DNA from: Flavobacterium marginilacus
GTDB taxonomy: Bacteria; Bacteroidota; Bacteroidia; Flavobacteriales; Flavobacteriaceae
Reading direction: 5' to 3'
Assembly (NCBI RefSeq): GCF_026870155.1
Contig: NZ_CP113975.1
Span: forward strand, 2,728,001-2,792,000
DNA: 64,000 nucleotides
Below the pieces are notes generated by a model. It worked only from the letters and a program-made list of their open reading frames with translations. It was not told the origin of the DNA and made no database searches. Of this stretch, positions 58,020 to 64,000 are shown one piece after another. A program made the position numbers and the translations under genes. Positions within the stretch are counted from its first letter, which is position 1. Every line of letters begins with the position of its first letter.

Positions 58020-58709
58020 ATGAAAAGTCAGATGCTCCTTTATATGGTGGTTGTAAGTTTATCATCATTTAATTACTGGCCGGTGCAAAGCCAGATAGTA
58101 TTAAATGAGAAAAAAGCAAAGCTGTCAAAAACAGCCTTTTCAGCAGCAGGCATTAAGGCTAATGCCACTGTAAGAAAGATAAAGTGTTATCACGTGGTAG
58201 AAACCGTTTCTTTGAAATTTGGCGGTTATAAAAGTGAATATGATGTAACCAGTCCAGATATGATAAATACGTATGATTTAGGTCCTAACGGCACAAGAGT
58301 CATAACTGTTATTTATGAAAATGAAGAACAGATCCAGTATGATGAGCCGGTGCTCAAAGCCGACACGTCAATGAATATGAAAAAATCAGCCTCATTTACA
58401 ATATCAGATGCTCCAAAAAAGGAAAGTTCCGTTGCTTATATCAATATAATAAAAACCTACGAAAGAGTATCTGATAAAGGATATGAATCTGTAGAAATGC
58501 TGAAAAAACTAGGCAATGCATATTTCTTTGATGACGAATTTGTAAAAGCTGAAAAATGCTACAGCAAATTATTCAGCATCACTGATAATTTGGAACCAGA
58601 CTTTTATTACCGCTATTCTATTGTTTTAAAAGCAACAGGAAACATTCAAAAGTCCGAAGAATTTTTAAAAAAATTCAATCAGTTATCTAGTATTACGTCA
58701 AGACAGTAA
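58020..58709 (+). CDS. Secreted protein with TPR-like domain, paralogous to the next gene's N-terminus
   Basis: I take the ATG at 58020 (229 residues, MKSQMLLYMVVVSLSS), because it opens directly on a signal peptide ending near QSQ. Residues about 20-130 form an unknown domain. From about residue 135 the sequence AYINIIKTYERVSDKGYESVEMLKKLGNAYFFDDEFVKAEKCYSKLF closely matches the TPR segment of the downstream OmpA protein (AYIDAIKTYERVAKKGYES...). So it shares the TPR part but has a different N-terminus and lacks PD40 and OmpA domains. It probably takes part in the same surface complex. Confidence 0.7.
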   Translation: MKSQMLLYMVVVSLSSFNYWPVQSQIVLNEKKAKLSKTAFSAAGIKANATVRKIKCYHVVETVSLKFGGYKSEYDVTSPDMINTYDLGPNGTRVITVIYENEEQIQYDEPVLKADTSMNMKKSASFTISDAPKKESSVAYINIIKTYERVSDKGYESVEMLKKLGNAYFFDDEFVKAEKCYSKLFSITDNLEPDFYYRYSIVLKATGNIQKSEEFLKKFNQLSSITSRQ

Positions 58710-58751
58710 TACTGACAAAATCCAATTTATAGATTTCTAAAAATAACGATT

Positions 58752-60701
58752 ATGAAAAACATTGCAATACTTTACCTGACTATACTCAATCTTTTTGCAG
58801 TATCTATATATGCTCAAAAAGGAAAAATAGCGAGTGCAGATAAAAAATACGACAGCTATGCTTATATCGATGCCATAAAAACGTATGAAAGAGTTGCTAA
58901 AAAAGGGTATGAATCTCCAGATATGTACCAAAAAATAGGCAATGCTTATTTTTTTAATTCCGAACTGGACAAAGCTGCCGTATGGTACGAAAAATTATTT
59001 GCCTTAAAAACAGATGCTGATCCAGAATATTATTACCGATATGCTTTCTGCCTAAAATCTATTGGACAGGAGGATAAGGCAAAAGAAATGATGGCAGTTT
59101 ACAATCAAAAAACCGGAAACCAAGGCAAAGGGGAATATTACAGCAAGGAAGTAAATTACATGGACAAGATAAAAGCAAATTCCGGCAGATACAAAATGAA
59201 AGATGCCGGAATCAATACTAAATATTCTGATTATGGAAGCTCCTTTTACAATGACAGTAAATTAGTCTTTACTTCATCACGGGATACTGGAAGCTTAGGT
59301 CAAAGAAAACATACGTGGACTGATCAGTATTTTACAAATTTATATCAGTCAAACTTATCCAATGATTCATTGATACCTCAAAAAGCAGAAAAGTTTTCCA
59401 AAGGAGTACGGTCAAAATTTCATGAAGCCAGTGCCGTTTTTACCAAAGACGGCAAAACAATGTATTTTACCCGAAATAATTATTTGGATGGAAAAAAAGG
59501 AAAAGATGAAAGCAAAATTACTTTAGTTAAAATATATAAAGCAAGTTTTGAAAAAAATGACTGGACAAATGTAGCAGAAATGCCTTTTGACAGCAATAAT
59601 TACAGTACGGCTCATCCTTCACTAAGTCCTGATGAAAAAACATTGTATTTTGTTTCGGATATGCCTGGAGGATTTGGTGAATCCGATATTTATAAAGTAA
59701 GCATAAACGATGACGGAACTTATGGAAAACCAGTAAATCTGGGAAATGTAATCAATACTCCCGGCAAAGAAACTTTTCCTTTTGTATCGGATGAAAATGA
59801 AATTTATTTTGCTTCAGACACACATCCCGGGCTCGGCGGTCTAGATATATTTGTAGCAACAATAAACCCGGATGGCACATACGATGAGGTAATGAATGTC
59901 GGTTCCGATGCAAACTCTCCTCAAGATGATTTTGCCTATCTGATAAATACAAAAAGCCGTATTGGATTTTTATCATCAAACAGACCGGGCGGAAAAGGCT
60001 ATGATGATATTTACCAGTTTTTGGAAACCAAAAGACTTAAAAGAAAATGTAAACCAGAATTAAATGGAACCATTAGTGAATCTGCTAATTCTCAAATGAT
60101 TCCTAATGCAAAAATCACTCTTTATAATGACCTGCACAAAGCTGTAAGCACAACAGAATCCGATCAGAACGGACAATATTCATTTGATGTGGAAAACACC
60201 GGTACTTATAGCGTAAGAGCCGAAAAAGAAGATTTTGCCACTACCGAAAAAACCGTTTCTATAAAAGAAGATGACTGTAAAGCCCATCTGGATCTGGCCT
60301 TTGAAAAAGCGTTATGCAAAGTCGCAGTTGGCGATGATTTAGGCAAATGTTTTGGAATCAAATGGATTTACTTTGATTTGGATAAATCAGATATCAGATC
60401 TGAAGCCACATTGGATTTAGCTAAAATATTAGATGTAATGGGGCAGTATCCAAACATGATGATAGATATCCGTTCCCATACCGACAGCCGGGCATCTTCT
60501 AAATACAATCAAGGACTTTCTGAGAGAAGAGCTAAATCAACCAGAGAATGGTTAATTAAAAACGGAATCAGTCCAAGCAGATTAAGCTCTAGAGGATATG
60601 GAGAATCTCAATTAGTTAATCACTGTACTGACGGCGTAAAATGTACAGAAGAAGAACACCAGCAAAACAGACGCAGTGAATTCATAATAACAGCCCTCTA
60701 A
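58752..60701 (+). CDS. OmpA family protein with TPR and PD40 beta-propeller domains
   Basis: A 649-residue secreted protein with a signal peptide (to about residue 21, IYAQ). Domains in order: TPR-like repeats (about 30-125), a PD40-type beta-propeller (about 150-420, SLSPDEKTLYFVSDMPGGFGESDIYKV and KSRIGFLSSNRPGGKGYDDIY), a carboxypeptidase-regulatory-like domain (about 430-515) and an OmpA domain (about 535-649, YFDLDKSDIRSEA, SHTDSRAS, NRRSEFIITAL). The OmpA part binds peptidoglycan, so the protein may anchor the PorP/SprF-adhesin complex to the cell wall. It is the last gene of the adhesin cluster and is followed by a terminator. Confidence 0.9.
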   Translation: MKNIAILYLTILNLFAVSIYAQKGKIASADKKYDSYAYIDAIKTYERVAKKGYESPDMYQKIGNAYFFNSELDKAAVWYEKLFALKTDADPEYYYRYAFCLKSIGQEDKAKEMMAVYNQKTGNQGKGEYYSKEVNYMDKIKANSGRYKMKDAGINTKYSDYGSSFYNDSKLVFTSSRDTGSLGQRKHTWTDQYFTNLYQSNLSNDSLIPQKAEKFSKGVRSKFHEASAVFTKDGKTMYFTRNNYLDGKKGKDESKITLVKIYKASFEKNDWTNVAEMPFDSNNYSTAHPSLSPDEKTLYFVSDMPGGFGESDIYKVSINDDGTYGKPVNLGNVINTPGKETFPFVSDENEIYFASDTHPGLGGLDIFVATINPDGTYDEVMNVGSDANSPQDDFAYLINTKSRIGFLSSNRPGGKGYDDIYQFLETKRLKRKCKPELNGTISESANSQMIPNAKITLYNDLHKAVSTTESDQNGQYSFDVENTGTYSVRAEKEDFATTEKTVSIKEDDCKAHLDLAFEKALCKVAVGDDLGKCFGIKWIYFDLDKSDIRSEATLDLAKILDVMGQYPNMMIDIRSHTDSRASSKYNQGLSERRAKSTREWLIKNGISPSRLSSRGYGESQLVNHCTDGVKCTEEEHQQNRRSEFIITAL

Positions 60702-60724
60702 AATTTCCTAATCCTAAAAACGGA

Positions 60725-60755
60725 AAAACTACCCCGCAAAGGGTAGTTTTTTTTA
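60725..60755. terminator. Terminator at the end of the adhesin cluster
   Basis: AAAACTACCC (60725-60734) and GGGTAGTTTT (60741-60750) form a perfect 10-bp stem with loop CGCAAA, followed by T. It lies between the OmpA gene and the convergent CAP-domain gene and can stop both. Confidence 0.85.
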
Positions 60756-60782
60756 AAAAAATTTTTATTATAAATTATTCTA

Positions 60783-61286
60783 CTAGATTTTTACAAATAT
60801 ATTAGTGTAATACTTTTTACCATTAACAGGATTTTCTCTTATCGAAATGCCAAAATGAGTAAAATCACCTTCAATATTTTCTTTATGGCTTTCGCTTTTT
60901 AACCAAGCATCAAAAGCACCTTTTGCGCTGTTATAATTATATGCTATATTTTCACTTACTTTTTTAGCTCCTAAAAGTTTCATAATATTATTTGAACGGG
61001 CATCAAAATCATCATGATTTACAACATTGTTCGCAATCATATATTCATCATGCTCTTCTGATTTATATGAAACATGATTAATTTTTTCTAAAGCTTTCAA
61101 ACCTTTGCTTACTCTATAATCATTTATCAAATTCATCGTCTCTAATTCTATAGAAGAGTAATCATAAGTCAAAACAACAGCAGGGGCATCAGAAGCACTT
61201 TCCTCAGGAAGCTCTTCAGCAGCACAGGAAACCAAAAAACACAAAACTACAGCAAAAAAAGAAAAACGTAAATACTTCAATTTCAT
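60783..61286 (-). CDS. CAP-domain (SCP-like) lipoprotein
   Basis: The ATG at 61284-61286 gives 167 residues (MKLKYLRF); an upstream ATG would add five. A lipobox LVSC places the lipid-attached Cys near residue 21. A CAP/SCP domain follows (about residues 45-167), with NLINDYRVSKGLKAL, KSEEHDEYMIANNVVNHDDF, SENIAYNY, AFDAWLKSESHKENIEGDFTHFGI and the closing YYTNIFVKI. The family binds lipid, sterol or peptides and is often extracytoplasmic. The specific role is unknown. It stands apart from the adhesin cluster and is convergent with it. Confidence 0.85.
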   Translation of the reverse strand: MKLKYLRFSFFAVVLCFLVSCAAEELPEESASDAPAVVLTYDYSSIELETMNLINDYRVSKGLKALEKINHVSYKSEEHDEYMIANNVVNHDDFDARSNNIMKLLGAKKVSENIAYNYNSAKGAFDAWLKSESHKENIEGDFTHFGISIRENPVNGKKYYTNIFVKI

Positions 61287-61443
61287 AATATCGGTTAGCA
61301 TATTTTAAAGTAGATTGGGGAAACTCCTTTAATGTTAAAACTTTATAAATCTCTAAAACAAATAAACTAACAATTCTTTGAATTACAAAATAAAACCGAT
61401 AAAATGCAGTAAAATAAACAATTACGATATATTTTTCTTATAT

Positions 61444-62088
61444 TTATGGAGCTAAGCGGGAAATTTTCCAAGAATAATCTTCCACCAATTTATATCGAAT
61501 ACGGTCATGCAGACGATTTGGCCTTCCCTGCCAAAATTCAACCTCAAATGGTGTGACTAAAAATCCACCCCAATGTTTAGGACGCAGGATTTCTTTTCCT
61601 TCAAAATCTTTTTCTAATTGCTTTAAATTTTCTTCAAGATAGGTTCTGGAAGGAATTACTTCACTTTGATTTGAAACTATAGCTCCCAGCTTACTGCCTT
61701 CTGGCCGAGATTCAAAATAACCATCCGAGTTATTTTCGGAAGTTTTTTGAGCGATTCCTTTAATAATTACCTGACGTTCCATACCTTCCCAAAAAAAAGA
61801 AAGACATACATTTGGATTATTAGCTATAGCCCTGCCCTTTTCAGAATTATAATTAGTGTAAAAAGTAAATCCTTCTTCGTTGAATTTTTTCAATAAAACG
61901 ACACGTGATTTAGGAAATCCATCCAATCCAATAGTGGAAACAGTCATTGCATTAACTTCACCGCTTCCTTCAAAATCTTCGACCTCATGAAACCATCTGT
62001 TAAAAAGATTTATCGGATCTTCTGGAATTGAAGATTCTAATAATTCGCTTTTCCCGTAAGATTTTCTATAATTACTTAAATCGCTCAT
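61444..62088 (-). CDS. pdxH: Pyridoxamine 5'-phosphate oxidase
   Basis: A 214-residue FMN-dependent oxidase of normal length. Motifs are VLLKKFNEEGFTFYTNYNSEKG (FMN binding), CLSFFWEGMERQVIIKG, SRPEGSKLGAIVSNQSEVI (substrate site) and the C-terminal FWQGRPNRLHDRIRY, the family signature. It makes pyridoxal 5'-phosphate from the pyridoxine or pyridoxamine phosphates. Its leader is an AATCTAA-rich repeat like that of glmM and the ACP phosphodiesterase. It lies 126 bp downstream of rnz on the same strand. Confidence 0.95.
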   Translation of the reverse strand: MSDLSNYRKSYGKSELLESSIPEDPINLFNRWFHEVEDFEGSGEVNAMTVSTIGLDGFPKSRVVLLKKFNEEGFTFYTNYNSEKGRAIANNPNVCLSFFWEGMERQVIIKGIAQKTSENNSDGYFESRPEGSKLGAIVSNQSEVIPSRTYLEENLKQLEKDFEGKEILRPKHWGGFLVTPFEVEFWQGRPNRLHDRIRYKLVEDYSWKISRLAP

Positions 62089-62214
62089 TTTTTAGATTAT
62101 TAGATTATTGGAGTTTTAGATTATTAGACTTTTAAAATATTAGATTTACAAAAAACCGTTCTTTAACACGTTCAGCATCTAACAGTCTTAAAATCTAGAA
62201 ATCTAACTATCCAT

Positions 62215-63120
62215 TTAAAATTCAAAACTTTTGCCGTCTTCGGCTAATAAAACTTCTTTAAAAATAGTTTCTGCTTCATCTTTAAATAGCTCAATGCTGT
62301 CATATCGGGTAGAATAATGTCCTAAAATCAATTGCCCTGCATTGGCTTTCAAAGCAATTCTGGCGGCTTCTTTTGCTGTCGAATGCATTGTTTTGGAAGC
62401 CAGACTTTCTTCTGAATCTAAAAATGTAGATTCATGATACAGCACAGAAACATTTTCAATTATTGGAATTATGTCTTCATTGTATTTGGTATCCGAACAA
62501 AAAGCATAACTCAAAGCGGGATCTGGATCAAAAGTTAATTTGCTGTTGGCAATAACCCGTCCGTCATCAAGAGTGATGTCTTTTCCATTTTTTATATTCT
62601 GGTAATAACAGGTGTCAATTTCAAAATCCTGAACGGCATGAAGATCAAGTTTGCGCTCCCCTATTTTTTCCTGAAATAAAAATCCATTAGTATAAACGCG
62701 ATGTTTTAACGGAATTGTTTTGATAATTACTTTTTCATCTTCAAAAATAATTTCACTTTCCTTCGATTCCAGTTCATGAAAAAACAACTGATAATTAGTC
62801 CATGAATTAGACAATCTTAATTGTAAATCAATGATTTCTTTTACTCCTTTTGGTCCGTAAATATGCAGATCATTTGTTCTTCCCAAAAGTGCAAAAGTTG
62901 ATATCAAACCAACCAGACCAAAAAAATGATCCCCGTGCAGATGAGAAATAAACACATGATTAATTTTTGAAAACTTTAATTTGTTTTTACGCAGCTGTAC
63001 CTGAGTTCCTTCACCGCAGTCAATTAAAAAAAGTCTGCTTTTGATTTCCAAAACCTGGGAAGTAGGATTGGTCAAAGTACGCGGTGTAGCGGCATAACAG
63101 CCAAGAATAGTGAGTTTCAA
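62215..63120 (-). CDS. rnz: Ribonuclease Z
   Basis: A 301-residue metallo-beta-lactamase-fold nuclease. The zinc motif is ISHLHGDHFFGL at about residues 58-69 (HxHxDH), with later His/Asp in SDTKYNEDI and the C-terminal LGHYSTRYD. The length fits the short RNase Z. It cuts the 3' trailer of tRNA precursors. This is relevant because tRNA-Pro in this window lacks an encoded CCA. It is 112 bp from the STAS-like gene and likely in the same transcript. Confidence 0.93.
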   Translation of the reverse strand: MKLTILGCYAATPRTLTNPTSQVLEIKSRLFLIDCGEGTQVQLRKNKLKFSKINHVFISHLHGDHFFGLVGLISTFALLGRTNDLHIYGPKGVKEIIDLQLRLSNSWTNYQLFFHELESKESEIIFEDEKVIIKTIPLKHRVYTNGFLFQEKIGERKLDLHAVQDFEIDTCYYQNIKNGKDITLDDGRVIANSKLTFDPDPALSYAFCSDTKYNEDIIPIIENVSVLYHESTFLDSEESLASKTMHSTAKEAARIALKANAGQLILGHYSTRYDSIELFKDEAETIFKEVLLAEDGKSFEF

Positions 63121-63232
63121 TTTATGTTTAATTAAATAAAGTTGTTTAAGATGTTTATATTGATTTAAAATTGTTTAACGCAAAATTGATAACGTTCAAT
63201 CATCAACACTCTTAAACGTTTAAACATTTTTT

Positions 63233-63565
63233 TCAGAAACCTAAGTCCCTTTCAATTTCATCCATTTGAATTAAATCGTGAGCTTCCAATTGGGTTGGCA
63301 CAACTGTAATAGAAGCTGGAACTTTGTTGTAATCGATATCGGTAATTACAAAAACCAGAGATTTTTTTCCTTTTTTATGTTTCTTAATCAAATCAGAAAA
63401 AATTTTGATTGATTTCACATCCACCGATTTGTCATTCGAAATATCTAAAATGAGATTAGAGTCTTTGAAACTGTTGTATTGGCTGTCCACTTTCTCCAGA
63501 AATTCAGCAATATTTCCTTCCGTATCTTTAATTATAATTGTATGTCCTTTTTCGGTAACTTTCAT
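63233..63565 (-). CDS. STAS-like (SpoIIAA-type) small protein
   Basis: A 110-residue protein with an alternating beta-alpha pattern (MKVTEKGHTIIIKDTEGN..., NLILDISNDKSVDVKSIKIF, KSLVFVITDI) that fits a STAS domain, as in anti-anti-sigma factors. No serine at the classical phosphorylation place (DxS) is clear. It lies 5 bp after pyrB and 112 bp before rnz, so it is co-transcribed with them. Function unknown. Confidence 0.7.
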   Translation of the reverse strand: MKVTEKGHTIIIKDTEGNIAEFLEKVDSQYNSFKDSNLILDISNDKSVDVKSIKIFSDLIKKHKKGKKSLVFVITDIDYNKVPASITVVPTQLEAHDLIQMDEIERDLGF

Positions 63566-63570
63566 GTTCT

Positions 63571-64000
63571 CTATTGAATTTTTGATGCTAAAAGATAAAT
63601 AACTGCCATTCTGATAGCCACACCGTTTTCTACCTGATTCAAAATTACGGATTGCTGGGAATCGGCTACATCACTTGTAATTTCAACCCCGCGGTTTATA
63701 GGCCCCGGATGCATGATTACAATTTCTTTACTAAGGGAATCCAATAATGCTTTATCCACCCCATACTGCTGTGCATACTCCCTCGTCGAAGGAAAAAAAT
63801 TAACATCCATACGTTCATTCTGCACCCTAAGCATGTTTGCTACATCGCACCATTCAAGTGCTTTATGTAAATTTGGCTCAACTGTTACTCCAAGTGATTC
63901 GATATACCTTGGAATAAGCGTTTTTGGACCGCAGACTTTGACTTCGGCACCCTGCTTCTGCAGAGCATATATATTGGAAAGTGCTACTCTGGAGTGCAGA
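63571..64000 (-). CDS. pyrB: Aspartate carbamoyltransferase catalytic subunit (partial, N-terminus beyond window)
   Basis: The minus-strand frame stays open to base 64000, so the gene begins outside the window; about 143 C-terminal residues are visible. LHSRVALSNIYALQKQGA carries the SRVA substrate-binding motif, and the later IVMHPGPINRGVEI is the family's carbamoyl-phosphate/aspartate site. The end is MAVIYLLASKIQ. It catalyses the first committed step of pyrimidine synthesis. An ATG at 63834 is internal and not the start. It is followed closely by the STAS-like gene. Confidence 0.9.
   Translation of the reverse strand, partial: LHSRVALSNIYALQKQGAEVKVCGPKTLIPRYIESLGVTVEPNLHKALEWCDVANMLRVQNERMDVNFFPSTREYAQQYGVDKALLDSLSKEIVIMHPGPINRGVEITSDVADSQQSVILNQVENGVAIRMAVIYLLASKIQ

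Overview
The window looks like a chromosomal segment of a Flavobacterium-type member of the Bacteroidota. The signs are SusC/SusD pairs, a FecR/ECF-sigma pair, type IX secretion (T9SS) substrates with a gliding-type C-terminal domain, a PorP/SprF-family protein, low GC content, and several start codons preceded by the Bacteroidota -7 element TAnnTTTG instead of a Shine-Dalgarno sequence. Both ends cut genes: a multicopper oxidase at the left edge and pyrB at the right edge.

Layout. (1) 1-12722, all on the minus strand: a copper-flavoured block (multicopper oxidase, HMA+DUF3347 protein, Cys/His-rich small protein) follows an ECF sigma - FecR - SusC - SusD - zinc metalloprotease - DUF3347 series. 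The two groups look separately transcribed, with a terminator at 2581-2621 and a promoter-like element at 2518-2525. (2) 13255-17683: a nested inverted repeat, a rhomboid protease, two tandem LpxL-like acyltransferases and a cysteine-desulfurase-like enzyme. (3) 18050-34567: tRNA-Pro(GGG), glmM, an ACP phosphodiesterase/AlkD pair, an HtrA-like protease, a ClC channel, a Fic protein, uvrA, a LOG-family protein, an inactive-looking M1-peptidase/beta-barrel protein and a fused E1 alpha/beta 2-oxoacid dehydrogenase. (4) 34639-41327: an M23-type protein, a decayed OmpA fragment, NTF2-like and DinB-like proteins, then an anaerobic module of pyruvate formate-lyase, its activase and an OFA-family transporter. 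(5) 41381-46109, minus strand: a quinone-reductase-like flavoprotein, a Crp/Fnr regulator and a polyphosphate cluster (ppx, ppk1, sixA). (6) 46110-60701: about 1.8 kb of AT-rich DNA holding an 81-bp tandem repeat array, then a 2994-residue SprB-like T9SS adhesin with 13 exact-length 237-bp repeats and four exact-length 390-bp repeats, then PorP/SprF, a TPR protein and an OmpA/PD40 protein. (7) 60783-64000, minus strand: a CAP-domain lipoprotein, pdxH, rnz, a STAS-like protein and pyrB.

How the parts may work together. The sigma/FecR/SusCD/metalloprotease series is the usual plan for importing and degrading an oligomeric nutrient, here probably peptide. Its last gene, a DUF3347 protein, is a paralogue of one in the adjacent copper operon, which suggests a link between peptide uptake and copper handling. 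This is the best candidate here for an undescribed system, but it rests on inference. The adhesin cluster is a self-contained T9SS surface-display unit: substrate, outer-membrane anchor and peptidoglycan-binding OmpA protein. The pfl module and the Crp/Fnr gene suggest the organism meets oxygen-poor conditions.
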